DNA from: Desulfobacteraceae bacterium
GTDB lineage: Bacteria > Desulfobacterota > Desulfobacteria > Desulfobacterales > Desulfobacteraceae
Reading direction: 5' to 3'
DNA: 64,000 bases
Assembly (NCBI GenBank): GCA_024225635.1
Contig: JAAEMK010001124.1
Span: 1-64,000, forward strand
In this document: positions 51,732 to 61,023 of the stretch, piece after piece
Layout: the number at the start of each line of letters is the position of its first letter
How positions within the stretch are numbered: position 1 is the first letter of the stretch
The notes under the pieces: generated by a model
Seen by the model: only the letters and a program-made list of their open reading frames with translations
Database searches by the model: none
Told to the model about the DNA's origin: nothing
Position numbers and translations under genes: made by a program

Positions 51732-53562
51732 GCTGCGCAGTTCTTCCCAGTGGAAGGCGGATGATGAACCTGGCCCCCTTCCCTGGAGATGACTCCACCG
51801 CAAGGCTTCCCCCGTGGTTTTCGGTGATGATGAAGTAGGAGACAGACAGGCCGAGCCCTGTGCCGACCCCGACGGGCTTGGTGGTGAAAAAGGGTTCGAA
51901 CACCCGTTTCCGGATCGACTCATCCATGCCCGGGCCGTTGTCTTCGATCTCGATGATCCCGGTCCCCCGGGCCTTACGGATACGCAGGACAAAGCAGGGT
52001 TTTTTGCCCTCATCCCTGTTTTCACCCATGGCCTGGGCGCCGTTTTTCAGGATATTGAGGATCACCTGCTGGATCTTGGTAAGATCGCAGGGGATATTCA
52101 CCATGTCGCTGCTATACTCCTTTTCAATGATGATACTCTTGAAATCATACTTTTTCTTCAGATCGTAATCATTGGCCGCAAGCTCCAGGGTATCATCGAC
52201 AACGGCCCGAAGATCGGATGCCACAAACCCGGAATTGCTCTTTCTGCTGAAGGAGAGCATGTTTTCGACGATCCGGGCGGCGCGGGACCCTGCCTGGCGA
52301 ACCGAACTCAAAAGCTCGAACACGCCCCGGCTGGTCATATACCCCTTGATTGCCGGCATGGTGATGCCCCACTCCTGGGCCGCCTTGATGTTTGCGGGCA
52401 TGGTCTCCACCGAGAGCCTGTTTTCGATGACCTGGGAGTTCTGGAGCATTCCGGCCAAGGGATTGTTAATCTCGTGGGCCATGCCGGCGGCAAGCCCGCC
52501 CACGGAGAGCATCTTCTCGGTCTGGATCATCATCTCCTCAAGGCGCACCCGGTCGGAAACATCATCGATGCGGACGACCGCGCCCTGCTGGGCTTCGGAG
52601 GTGAGGGGAGCCACGGCAATGGAAACGTAGCTTACCCCGGATTCGCTGTTCACCTGAAACTTGGGATCCTTTTCCAGTGTTCCCCCGGAAAGGGCCCGGC
52701 CTATCATATCACCCTTGTTCCCAAGCCATGGTAACATCTCGGAAAAATGTTTCCCCAGGGCATCGTCAAAGGATTTTTCAGCCATGTCCTGGGCCCGCTT
52801 GTTCCAGTGGGTGACCCTGCCCTCGGCATCCACCCCCACCAGGATGGAATCGATGGAATTGAACAGGTCGGAGATGTAATTTTTGGCGCTGTTGAGACTG
52901 CGTTCCCGGGTCTGAAGGGTGTCGGCCATGTTTTCAAACCGGTCCACGATATGGGAGAACTCCTTCTGCCTCACCTGGGTCAGTTTGTAGGAGTAATCAC
53001 CGGCCGCAATTTTATCGAGCCCCTGGATGAGATTATCAAAGGGGTTCTTGAGAAAGATCCGCAACAGAAATCCCGTTACAAAGACAACAATGACGATCAG
53101 GATGACACCGGTCACCGCATAGGAGGAGATGAGGCGCTCCAGCCGCCTTTGATAATATTTTTTGGTGAGTCCCAGCTTGATGTGGGCGATCACCTCTCCC
53201 TGGTGGAGCACATTCCCTTCCCGTACGATGGTGTTGAGGTCGCCGGGCTCTATTTTACGGATGATGATCTCCCGGCTCACCCCCTCGGTGATCAGGAGTT
53301 CAGCAACGGGGTCCGACAGGAAATAGGCCCCGGCGATCTTCTCCAGGGCCTCCCTGTCAAAGTTCCATATGGGCAGTTCAACGCTCTTCTGAAGATTGCT
53401 TAGAAGCTCGTCCGCCTTTTCCCCAAGCTCTTTCTTTTCGTTGTGGCTGATGACAAGGCAGTGGGTGAAAACAGTGGCGGCAATCACCCCCACCAGGACC
53501 AGCACGAGGCTGACGCTCAGATTTCTAGAAATAGATATTGCCGACCCCAATTGTTTATTCAA
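51712..53562 (-). CDS. Membrane sensor histidine kinase (HAMP-PAS-HisKA-HATPase)
   Basis: 616 aa. Helix about 18-38, a periplasmic sensor region of about 110 residues, second helix (150-172), HAMP, a PAS domain (238-340) and HisKA with the phosphorylated His363 in GMAHEINNPLAG. The ATPase boxes are IEDNGPGMDESI, FFTTKPVGVGTGLGL. No response regulator is adjacent, so its partner is elsewhere. The gene overlaps the start of the radical SAM gene by 20 bases. Confidence 0.93.
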   Translation of the reverse strand: MNKQLGSAISISRNLSVSLVLVLVGVIAATVFTHCLVISHNEKKELGEKADELLSNLQKSVELPIWNFDREALEKIAGAYFLSDPVAELLITEGVSREIIIRKIEPGDLNTIVREGNVLHQGEVIAHIKLGLTKKYYQRRLERLISSYAVTGVILIVIVVFVTGFLLRIFLKNPFDNLIQGLDKIAAGDYSYKLTQVRQKEFSHIVDRFENMADTLQTRERSLNSAKNYISDLFNSIDSILVGVDAEGRVTHWNKRAQDMAEKSFDDALGKHFSEMLPWLGNKGDMIGRALSGGTLEKDPKFQVNSESGVSYVSIAVAPLTSEAQQGAVVRIDDVSDRVRLEEMMIQTEKMLSVGGLAAGMAHEINNPLAGMLQNSQVIENRLSVETMPANIKAAQEWGITMPAIKGYMTSRGVFELLSSVRQAGSRAARIVENMLSFSRKSNSGFVASDLRAVVDDTLELAANDYDLKKKYDFKSIIIEKEYSSDMVNIPCDLTKIQQVILNILKNGAQAMGENRDEGKKPCFVLRIRKARGTGIIEIEDNGPGMDESIRKRVFEPFFTTKPVGVGTGLGLSVSYFIITENHGGSLAVESSPGKGARFIIRLPLGRTAQLDSNTL

Positions 53563-53674
53563 CGTTTCTACCCTTTGTTTGTCACGGGGTTTTTCAATTT
53601 GATTCTTGAGCTCCCAGGAACTGTTTCGCTATTATTGGTAACTTTTCGTTCCCATGTCAAGGACTAATCACACC

Positions 53675-53706
53675 GGCTTTTGTTTCTACAAAAAGAAACA
53701 AAAGCC
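53675..53706. promoter_or_regulatory. 12-bp perfect inverted repeat abutting the trp promoter
   Basis: GGCTTTTGTTTC (53675-53686) and GAAACAAAAGCC (53695-53706) around an 8-base loop. The right arm ends at the first base of the -35 hexamer (53707). Position fits an operator or activator site for the trp operon; a hairpin terminator without T run for an unknown upstream transcript is the alternative. Confidence 0.5.
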
Positions 53707-53734
53707 TTGACACCCCTGTTTTTTTGGGTATACT
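53707..53734 (+). promoter_or_regulatory. Sigma-70 promoter of the trp operon
   Basis: TTGACA (53707-53712), a 16-base spacer and TATACT (53729-53734), the latter five of six to consensus. Transcription would start near 53741, about 40 bases before the leader peptide. Confidence 0.8.
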
Positions 53735-53781
53735 CTGCATTTAATTATACACAAACCCCCTTTACCTTGAGGAAAACAGCC

Positions 53782-53868
53782 TTGAATACCAACGATCATC
53801 ACACAGCCCCAGGAAACCGCTACTGGTGGTGGCATACCTTTACTTTCGGCATGCCGTGGGCTGGATAG
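53782..53868 (+). CDS. trpL: trp operon leader peptide
   Basis: 28 codons starting with TTG, preceded by TTGAGGAAAA. The sequence includes NRYWWWHTFTFGMPWAG: three consecutive Trp codons at 53824-53832 and a fourth at the end. Ribosome stalling at these codons when Trp-tRNA is scarce would expose the antiterminator. The Trp codons overlap a GGCAT...ATGCC stem (53831-53835 / 53851-53855), as required for attenuation. Confidence 0.9.
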   Translation: MNTNDHHTAPGNRYWWWHTFTFGMPWAG

Positions 53869-53899
53869 CCATCGTTATTTAAGGATAAAAATAATAATA

Positions 53900-53936
53900 G
53901 ACCGCGGCAGCCAGGGGCTTCGCGGTCTTTTTTTTT
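53900..53936 (+). terminator. trp attenuator
   Basis: GACCGCG (53900-53906) pairs with CGCGGTC (53921-53927) around a 14-base loop, followed by nine T. It lies between the leader peptide and trpE. GGCTG (53859-53863) could pair with CAGCC (53908-53912) in the loop and left arm as a weak antiterminator; this is by eye. Confidence 0.9.
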
Positions 53937-53988
53937 GCCGCGGCAGGTTCCCCGGGCTGATCAACCAACCGATAGAGGAACGAGACCA

Positions 53989-55500
53989 ATGATTTTAAAG
54001 CAATTTCCTGACAAACAGCGATTCATGGAACTGGCCGGGACCGGCAACGTGGTCCCCCTGTGCACCCAGATCCTCGCGGATACGGAGACCCCGGTCTCCA
54101 TCCTTGAAAAATTATACAGCAAAGACGCCCCCCTCTTTCTCCTGGAGAGCGTTGAAGGCGGAGAAAGATGGGCCAGGTACAGCTTTCTCGGCATCGGCGC
54201 CGACAGCGAGATCAGCGTCTTTTCAGACCGCGTGGAGATCGTTTCGGACAAAGGATGCCAGACCATTGCCCACAACAACGATCCCCTGGCGGTGTTAAGG
54301 AAGATCACCGATCACTACACCCCATGTGACATGGAGGAACTGCCCCGGTTCTGGAGCGGCCTCACCGGGTATATCACCTATGAGATGGTGGGATTTTTCG
54401 AGAAAATCCCCGTGAATCTCCCCAAGGAGACTCCCTATGCCCATTTCATCATCCCCGATGCCATGATCATCTTCGACACCATGAAGCACACCCTGACCCT
54501 GATGAAGATCGCCTACCTTGACCCGGATGACGACAGGGAAGCGGCATTCGAGAATGCTTCCGCCGGTCTTACGGCATTGCTTGCCAGGATCAACGAACCC
54601 TGTGCCGCTGCGACACGGGAATGCCCCCCGGAGGAGGAAAAAAGAGACTACGGCTTCATCCCGGAAACAGATGCGGAAACCTACATCAACGGGGTGAACA
54701 CCATCAAGGAGAAGATCGTCGAGGGCGAGATCATCCAGGCGGTCTATTCCCAGCCGTTCTCCTGCGCCGCCCCGGTGGACCCGGTGACCCTGTACAGGGC
54801 CCAGCGCTATGTAAACCCGTCGCCCTACATGTTTTTCATGAATTTTCAAGGAATCACCATGGCAGGATCTTCCCCGGAGACAATGGTCCGCCTGGAGGGG
54901 GGAAGCGCCACATTACGACCCATTGCCGGCACCCGGCCCAGGGGGGCCAACGAGCAGGAGGACAGAAGGCTTGCGGACGAGCTTCTGAACGATGAAAAAG
55001 AGAGGGCCGAACACCTCATGCTGGTGGATCTTGGACGAAACGACCTGGGCAGGGTCGCCGAAACGGGGAGCGTCCAGGTCACGGAACTCATGGCCGTGGA
55101 GCGCTACTCCCATGTGATGCACCTTGTATCCAACATCAACTGCGATCTGATGGAGGATCTGGATGCCTGGGACCTCCTGAGGGCGACCTTTCCGGCAGGC
55201 ACCCTGTCGGGAGCACCCAAGATCCGGGCCATGGAGATCCTCTCGGAACTTGAGAAGCGTCCCAGGGGGGTATACGGGGGCGCTGCCGGCTACATCTCCT
55301 TTTCCGGCAACATGGACCTTGCCATCACCATCCGGACCGCTGTCATGGAAAACGACCGGGTAACGGTCCAGGCGGGAGCCGGCATCGTGTCCGACTCCGA
55401 TCCCCAAAAAGAGCTCGAGGAGTGCAGGAACAAGGCAAAGAGCGTTGAGCGGGCCATGGAACTTGCCCTTGGCAAAAAACGGGGAGGTGGAACATGCTAG
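53989..55500 (+). CDS. trpE: Anthranilate synthase component I
   Basis: 503 aa from ATG 53989 (AGAGGAAC upstream). The feedback-inhibition motif LLESVEGGERWARYSF is intact near residue 47, implying allosteric control by tryptophan. The catalytic C-terminal domain has SPETMVRLEGG, PIAGTRPRG and DLGRNDLGRV. With TrpG it makes anthranilate from chorismate and glutamine. First structural gene after the attenuator; overlaps trpG by 7 bases. Confidence 0.96.
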   Translation: MILKQFPDKQRFMELAGTGNVVPLCTQILADTETPVSILEKLYSKDAPLFLLESVEGGERWARYSFLGIGADSEISVFSDRVEIVSDKGCQTIAHNNDPLAVLRKITDHYTPCDMEELPRFWSGLTGYITYEMVGFFEKIPVNLPKETPYAHFIIPDAMIIFDTMKHTLTLMKIAYLDPDDDREAAFENASAGLTALLARINEPCAAATRECPPEEEKRDYGFIPETDAETYINGVNTIKEKIVEGEIIQAVYSQPFSCAAPVDPVTLYRAQRYVNPSPYMFFMNFQGITMAGSSPETMVRLEGGSATLRPIAGTRPRGANEQEDRRLADELLNDEKERAEHLMLVDLGRNDLGRVAETGSVQVTELMAVERYSHVMHLVSNINCDLMEDLDAWDLLRATFPAGTLSGAPKIRAMEILSELEKRPRGVYGGAAGYISFSGNMDLAITIRTAVMENDRVTVQAGAGIVSDSDPQKELEECRNKAKSVERAMELALGKKRGGGTC

Positions 55501-56063
55501 TGGCAATGATCGACAACTACGACTCCTTCACCTTCAACCTTGTCCACTACCTGAGGCAGGCCGGTGCGGATGTGGAGGTGTTCAGAAACGACGAAACCAC
55601 GGTGGCGGCCCTTGAAAGCATGGCCCCGGATGCCATTGTCATCTCCCCGGGTCCGGGACGGCCCGAGGATGCGGGCATCAGCCTCGAGGTGATCCGCCGT
55701 TTTTCAGGAAAACTTCCCATCCTCGGCGTCTGCCTCGGCCACCAGACCCTGGCCGCCTGTTTCGGCGCAACCATCGTCCATGCAAAGCAGATCATGCACG
55801 GCAAGACCTCCCGGGTCACGGCAAACGGCCAAGGCGTGTTCAAGGGGATCAAAAATCCCTTTGCCGCCATGCGCTACCACTCCCTGGCCGTATCCAGGGA
55901 GAATCTGCCCTCCTGCCTGGAGATCACGGCGGAGTCGGAGGACGGAGAGATCATGGGACTGGCCCACAGGGAGCACCCCACCCAGGGCGTTCAATTTCAC
56001 CCGGAATCCATCATGACATCGGTGGGCAAACGGCTCATCAGAAATTTCTTGAAAGGAGTATGA
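55494..56063 (+). CDS. trpG: Anthranilate synthase component II (glutamine amidotransferase)
   Basis: 189 aa class I amidotransferase; ISPGPGRPEDAG, nucleophile Cys in LGVCLGHQTLA, and His/Glu in GVQFHPESIMT. It supplies ammonia to TrpE. Unlike in E. coli it is separate from TrpD. Overlaps trpE and trpD (ATGA). Confidence 0.96.
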   Translation: MLVAMIDNYDSFTFNLVHYLRQAGADVEVFRNDETTVAALESMAPDAIVISPGPGRPEDAGISLEVIRRFSGKLPILGVCLGHQTLAACFGATIVHAKQIMHGKTSRVTANGQGVFKGIKNPFAAMRYHSLAVSRENLPSCLEITAESEDGEIMGLAHREHPTQGVQFHPESIMTSVGKRLIRNFLKGV

Positions 56064-57085
56064 CAATGGACTTCACCCAACACCTCACCAGTATCATCCA
56101 GGGAAAGAATCTCTCCGCAGACACCATGGCAGCCATGATATCGGCCATATTTTCAGGCACCGTCACCAATGCCCAGATCGGAGCGTTCATGGCGGCCCTT
56201 GCCGCCAAGGGAGAAACCGTGGATGAGCTGTTCGGGGCTGCCCGGGCCATGCGGAGAAAGGCTGCCAGGATACAGACCATGGATAAAAAATGCGTGGATA
56301 CCTGCGGTACCGGCGGGGATGCCACGGGTTCCTTCAACATCTCCACCACCACGGCCTTTGTGGTGGCGGGCTGCGGGGTCACCGTCGCCAAGCACGGCAA
56401 CCGGAGCATCTCGAGCCAGTGCGGCAGCGCCGATCTCCTGGAGGCCCTGGGGGTGGTCATCGATCTCGACCCTGAAATCGTGGAAGAGGCCGTGAACGAG
56501 ATCGGCCTGGGGTTTCTCTTTGCCCCGCGGTTCCACGGGGCCATGAAGCATGCGGCAACGGCAAGGCGGGAGGTGGGCATCCGCAGCATCTTCAACATGC
56601 TCGGCCCCCTGACCAACCCGGCCGCTGCCAAATGCCAGCTCCTGGGTGTGTTTGATCCAAAGCTCACCGAGATGTTCGCCGAGGTTCTCAAGCTTCTGGG
56701 CACCCACAGGGCCTTTGTGGTCCATGGGCACGACGGACTGGACGAGATCAGCGTGTGCGCCCCCACCCGGGTGAGCGAACTTGCCGGCGGCCTGGTCCGC
56801 TCCTATGACCTGGATCCCCTGAAGTTCTTTGGCGACTATGCCGATCCAAGTGAACTCAAGGGAGGAGACGCCAATGAGAACGCCGGGATCACCCGGGCCA
56901 TCCTGAAGGGAGAAAAGGGAGCAAGGCGCAACATAGTTCTCATCAATTCAGCGGCGGCCCTGGTGGCAGCCGATGCGGCAGCCGATCTTCCCCTGGGCAT
57001 CGCCATGGCGGAAAAGGCCATTGATTCGGGCAATGCCATGGAGAAACTGGAACAATTGATCAATTTCACACAGGAGAACGGTTAG
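56060..57085 (+). CDS. trpD: Anthranilate phosphoribosyltransferase
   Basis: 341 aa. DTCGTGGDATGSFNIST (PRPP-binding loop), KHGNRS and NMLGPLTNPA are the expected motifs. The start is ATG 56060 overlapping trpG, or ATG 56066. The following gene begins one base after the stop. Confidence 0.96.
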   Translation: MTMDFTQHLTSIIQGKNLSADTMAAMISAIFSGTVTNAQIGAFMAALAAKGETVDELFGAARAMRRKAARIQTMDKKCVDTCGTGGDATGSFNISTTTAFVVAGCGVTVAKHGNRSISSQCGSADLLEALGVVIDLDPEIVEEAVNEIGLGFLFAPRFHGAMKHAATARREVGIRSIFNMLGPLTNPAAAKCQLLGVFDPKLTEMFAEVLKLLGTHRAFVVHGHDGLDEISVCAPTRVSELAGGLVRSYDLDPLKFFGDYADPSELKGGDANENAGITRAILKGEKGARRNIVLINSAAALVAADAAADLPLGIAMAEKAIDSGNAMEKLEQLINFTQENG

Positions 57086-57086
57086 A

Positions 57087-58544
57087 ATGGCGGTAAAGGG
57101 TTTTTTAAAAGAGATACGGGCGATTAAACAGAAAGAGGTGGCACAGCTTGCCGCCCGGACCGGGATCAGCCATCTCAGGCAACAGGCAGAAGAAAGGGAA
57201 CACCGGGCAAACTTCAGGCAGGCCCTTGAAGCAAGCTCACCTTCCAGGGCAGGCATCATTGCCGAGATCAAAAAAGCATCCCCTTCCAAGGGCCCCATAC
57301 GCCCGGACCTGGACCCCTTCGAGATGGCCCGGGCCTACACCGAGGCCGGGGCCGCAGCCATCTCCGTGCTCACCGAATCCAACTATTTCTTGGGAACCAT
57401 GGAAGACCTTGGGGCGGCCAGAAGGGCAAGCGACCGTCCCATTCTCCGGAAGGACTTCATCTTTTCGGAAATCCAGATCTATGAATCAAGGGCGGCAGGG
57501 GCGGATTCCCTTCTTCTCATCACCACCCTCCTCGACCCGGGGGAGCTTCGCGACTACATCTGCCTTGCAAGGGAGCTTTGCATGGAACCCCTGGTGGAGA
57601 TAAACTCGGAATGGGAATTTGAAACCGCCCTACGGGCCGATGCCGCCATAATAGGAATAAACAACCGGAACCTGGCCACACTGGAAACGGACCTGAATGT
57701 GGCGCAACGGCTGGCCCCCTTTTTCACGGGTCAACAGATTCCGGTGGCGGCAAGCGGCATCTCGGAAAGAAAGGATATCCAGGCCGGTATCGATGCAGGT
57801 ATCGTCAATTTCCTTGTGGGCGAAAGCATTGTACGGGCCCCGGACACCAGGGCGTTCATCCATGACCTCCTGGGAGAACCGGCGGAAGCGCCCCGAACAA
57901 ATGATAACAGCGCCCCCCTGGTGAAGATCTGCGGATTGACCGATCCCCATGAGGCACGGGAATGTGTCGAGCTGGGCGCCGACGCCATCGGCCTTGTGTT
58001 TTACGAAAAAAGCCCCCGCAACATCTCCATTGACCAGGCCCGCAGGATAACCGGCCGTCTGCCCGAATCAACCCTCTCCGTGGGTGTCTTTGTCAATGCG
58101 GACCATGACTATATAATGGAAAGGATCACCGCCTGCGATCTCAAGGCGGTCCAGCTCCACGGCCGGGAGAGCCCGGAACTTGTGACCCGGCTTACCAGGT
58201 CCGGCGTCCGGGTGATCAAGGCCCTGTTTGCCGAACGGCAGCCCGGGTTCGACACGGCCGGAGCCTATGCCGATGCCTGGGGATTTCTGGTGGAGCATGG
58301 AGGAGGAAGCCTTCCCGGGGGCAATGCACTACCCTGGGAGTGGGACCGTGCCGGCGAAATGGAGGAAGCCCGCCGCCTGATACTGGCCGGAGGGCTTGAT
58401 CCCGACAACGTTCAACAGGCCGTGGCAAAGACAAAGCCTTTTATGGTGGATGTAAGTTCCGGTGTTGAGCGGTCCTTTGGCAAAAAAGACCTTGCCAGGG
58501 TGGCGCAATTCATCCATGGGGCCAAAGGGCGCTCCAACGCCTGA
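57087..58544 (+). CDS. trpCF: Fused indole-3-glycerol-phosphate synthase / phosphoribosylanthranilate isomerase
   Basis: 485 aa two-barrel protein. The TrpC half (about 1-260) has IAEIKKASPSKG, the TrpF half (about 275-485) has VKICGLTDPHEARECVELG and a final VDVSSGVE. This is the E. coli-type fusion order. The operon ends here: trpB and trpA are not in the window, so the last two steps are encoded elsewhere. The stop is one base from the stop of the converging LysM gene. Confidence 0.95.
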   Translation: MAVKGFLKEIRAIKQKEVAQLAARTGISHLRQQAEEREHRANFRQALEASSPSRAGIIAEIKKASPSKGPIRPDLDPFEMARAYTEAGAAAISVLTESNYFLGTMEDLGAARRASDRPILRKDFIFSEIQIYESRAAGADSLLLITTLLDPGELRDYICLARELCMEPLVEINSEWEFETALRADAAIIGINNRNLATLETDLNVAQRLAPFFTGQQIPVAASGISERKDIQAGIDAGIVNFLVGESIVRAPDTRAFIHDLLGEPAEAPRTNDNSAPLVKICGLTDPHEARECVELGADAIGLVFYEKSPRNISIDQARRITGRLPESTLSVGVFVNADHDYIMERITACDLKAVQLHGRESPELVTRLTRSGVRVIKALFAERQPGFDTAGAYADAWGFLVEHGGGSLPGGNALPWEWDRAGEMEEARRLILAGGLDPDNVQQAVAKTKPFMVDVSSGVERSFGKKDLARVAQFIHGAKGRSNA

Positions 58545-58545
58545 T

Positions 58546-59232
58546 TTATTTTACGACAAGCTTATCACCGGGAAAGATTTCAGCCTTGGGCCCAAGCTTG
58601 TTCAGCGCCTTCAGCTTGTCTACGGAGGTTTTGTACCGTCTGCTGATGTTGTAGAGGGTATCCCCCTTTTTCACCGTATGGCGGACGGTGCTCCTGGTTG
58701 CCACCTTTGCCGGCGCCTTTTTTTTCACGGGGGCCGGTTTTTTAACGACCTTTTTCACCGGGGGTTTGGTTTTTGCCTGGGTTGACCGAACAATGCTCTT
58801 GTCAAGCTTCTTTTCCAATCCGGAAAGCCCCTTCTCCAGGGCGGCGAGCCTGTCGGAAACCAGGTCGAACTTCATGGAAAGCGCCGCCTCAACCCGTTCG
58901 ACCCTGGCGTTATAGGACTCCAGGGAAGGATTGGTTCCGGCCTGGGTATTCCGCAGGTCGACCAGCATCTCCAGCTTTTCCATACGCGCTTCAATGGATT
59001 GAACGTCGGCAGGCTTGGGGGCTGGCTCTTTGCTCTCCGGGGCCGAGGACTTGAAAAACACGAAAAATACAATCAGCGTGATGATTCCCGCCCCAATGAA
59101 GATCGCCGACAACTCGCTTTTCTTTAAAAGCGATGCACCGTCCTGCTCATTGTCATCCCCGGATTTTTTGTAGTTCAGCCTGGCCTCCGGGTTGGAAGTT
59201 ATATCGTTTTTAAGGCCCTTAGTTTTACTCAT
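58546..59232 (-). CDS. Membrane-anchored LysM-domain protein
   Basis: 228 aa from ATG 59232 (GAGGAGAAACTTC upstream). A short cytoplasmic N terminus, one helix (ELSAIFIGAGIITLIVFFVF), a coiled-coil stretch (about 75-145), a Lys/Pro/Ala linker and a single C-terminal LysM domain (HTVKKGDTLYNISRRYKTS). LysM would bind peptidoglycan, and the coil would span the periplasm. Function unknown; no enzyme domain. Confidence 0.85.
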   Translation of the reverse strand: MSKTKGLKNDITSNPEARLNYKKSGDDNEQDGASLLKKSELSAIFIGAGIITLIVFFVFFKSSAPESKEPAPKPADVQSIEARMEKLEMLVDLRNTQAGTNPSLESYNARVERVEAALSMKFDLVSDRLAALEKGLSGLEKKLDKSIVRSTQAKTKPPVKKVVKKPAPVKKKAPAKVATRSTVRHTVKKGDTLYNISRRYKTSVDKLKALNKLGPKAEIFPGDKLVVK

Positions 59233-59324
59233 GAAGTTTCTCCTCTTGTATCGCATAAAAATCTGTACTATGTACATACCATGTTGTACTGATTTATCAA
59301 CCTTGAAGTTTACAAGGACATGAA

Positions 59325-60179
59325 ATGAAACAGCGTATCACAGCGGTGAGCCTCGTCATTTGCGCCCTGGTCTGCCTGGCCGTTCCCATTAACGCCCAGG
59401 AGCCGGTGTTTACCAACAAGCTTGGAATGCGGTTTCTCCCCATTCCCAGCGGACGATTTTACATGGGAAGCCCGGAATCGGAAATCGGGCATACCCGGGA
59501 CGAGACCCGTCACACGGTCTTTATATCAAAGGGCTTTTACATCCAGGAGACCGAGGTGACCCAGGGCCAGTGGAAACGCCTTGTGGGATTCAACCCTTCG
59601 GCCTTTCCGAAATGCGGAGATAACTGCCCCGTGGATACGGTTTCATGGGAAGAGTGCATGGAGTTCATCCGGGTGCTCAACCAGTGGGAGGGCACCACCA
59701 AGTACCGGCTGCCCACCGAGGCGGAATGGGAGTATGCGTGCAGGGCCGGCACCACCACCGCATTCTGGAGCGGCCCCATCACCACCACTTCCTGTAAAGT
59801 TCTTGAGCCGGCCCTGGCCCCTGTGGGATGGTATTGCGCAAATTCCGGGTATAAAGACCCGCCGGATGATTTCAGGCCCCATCCCGTCAAGACAAAAAAG
59901 CCCAACCCGTGGGGACTCTACGACATGCACGGCAATGTACAGGAGTGGGTCCTTGACGCCTGCAAATGGCGGGACCGTTTAAGAGGGAGGGTGGGAGTGA
60001 TAACCGACACCTACCGTGACAACATCATCGATCCCCTGTCAACCACAGGGGACCGACGAATCTTCAAGGGAGGCGGCTGGCACCAGAACCCCAAATATTG
60101 CAGAAGTGCCTACCGAAGCTATTACAAACCCATGGCAAGAAGAAACAGCCTGGGGTTTCGCATCGTGAGGGAACGCTAA
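59325..60179 (+). CDS. Exported FGE/SUMF1-domain protein
   Basis: 284 aa with a signal peptide (ISLVIC-type, cleavage near VPINAQ). It has the formylglycine-generating-enzyme fold: FTNKLGMRFLPIPSGRFYMG, YIQETEVTQGQW, YRLPTEAEWEYACRAG, LYDMHGNVQEWVLD and GLGFRIVRER-like end. Only one Cys is in the region of the two active-site Cys of true FGE (KYCRSAYRS), so sulfatase-activating chemistry is unlikely; many such paralogues have other or structural roles. The last 4 bases overlap the flagellin stop. Confidence 0.88.
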   Translation: MKQRITAVSLVICALVCLAVPINAQEPVFTNKLGMRFLPIPSGRFYMGSPESEIGHTRDETRHTVFISKGFYIQETEVTQGQWKRLVGFNPSAFPKCGDNCPVDTVSWEECMEFIRVLNQWEGTTKYRLPTEAEWEYACRAGTTTAFWSGPITTTSCKVLEPALAPVGWYCANSGYKDPPDDFRPHPVKTKKPNPWGLYDMHGNVQEWVLDACKWRDRLRGRVGVITDTYRDNIIDPLSTTGDRRIFKGGGWHQNPKYCRSAYRSYYKPMARRNSLGFRIVRER

Positions 60180-60928
60180 CCACCCAGAAGGGCGGCCACC
60201 CTCTGGCCTTTGATGTTTGCAGCCTGGGACTGGGCAAATATGGAGGTCTTACCGAGCAGACCCAGCCGCTTCATGTTCATCACCTCCTCGGCAATATCGA
60301 CATCCTCGATCTGGGATGCGGACTGCATGGTTTGCACCCGCATGGTTCCCAGGTTGGAAACCTCCGACTTAAGCTGATTCTGGCGTGCTCCCAGGTCGGA
60401 CCTGGAAGAACTGATCACCTCAAGGGCGGAACCCACGGCCTCCTGGGCCGCTTCCGCCCCCTCCATGGTGGAGAGATCCAGCTCCGATAGCTCGGCCAAA
60501 CCTGGAACATTCGAGAGCAGGGGCTGACTGTTAAAGGTGGCCCCTTTATAGATGTCGGTCAATGCCTGCATCGATTTTCCAACATCCTCCTGGATGGCCC
60601 TGCGGGTTTCAGGGGTCTGGGTATCGGACGCCGCCTGAACCGCCATTTCGCCGATGCCCTGGATGAGTCCCACAGCCTGGCCAAGGGCGGATTCCTTGAT
60701 CTGTACCATGGAAATACTGTCCATGGCGTTGCGGCCGCGCTGCCCCATGCTCAGGGCGGCATTCTTGAGGGTGTCGGCAATGACCATTCCCGATGCGTCA
60801 TCCGCGGCGCGGTTAATACTTTTACCCGACGCGATTTTCTCCAGGGACCGGTCAAAGGCGTCGGAAACCGACCGAAACGCGTTTATGGCCGACTGTCCCA
60901 CGGTGTTGGTGTTGATCGAAATAGACAT
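60176..60928 (-). CDS. Short orphan flagellin
   Basis: 250 aa from ATG 60928 (AGGAGGTGCC upstream). The N-terminal D0/D1 helices (INRAADDASGMVIADTL) and C-terminal D1/D0 helices (RQNQLKSEVSNLGTMRVQTM) are both present, while the variable D2/D3 surface domains are missing. The opening SISINTNTVGQSAINAFRSV departs from common flagellins. No flagellar gene lies nearby. It may be a minor or specialised filament subunit. Confidence 0.88.
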   Translation of the reverse strand: MSISINTNTVGQSAINAFRSVSDAFDRSLEKIASGKSINRAADDASGMVIADTLKNAALSMGQRGRNAMDSISMVQIKESALGQAVGLIQGIGEMAVQAASDTQTPETRRAIQEDVGKSMQALTDIYKGATFNSQPLLSNVPGLAELSELDLSTMEGAEAAQEAVGSALEVISSSRSDLGARQNQLKSEVSNLGTMRVQTMQSASQIEDVDIAEEVMNMKRLGLLGKTSIFAQSQAANIKGQRVAALLGG

Positions 60929-61023
60929 GGCACCTCCTGTGTATATTTTTCTTTCATCACAAGCCCTTACGGCTAAACACACCCCATAGAATAACCGGGA
61001 TAAACCTCCTTGTCAACCTCCTG

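Noticed and set aside
59325-60179. True sulfatase-activating formylglycine-generating enzyme
   Set aside because: Only one Cys is found in the region of the paired active-site Cys, and no sulfatase is adjacent.
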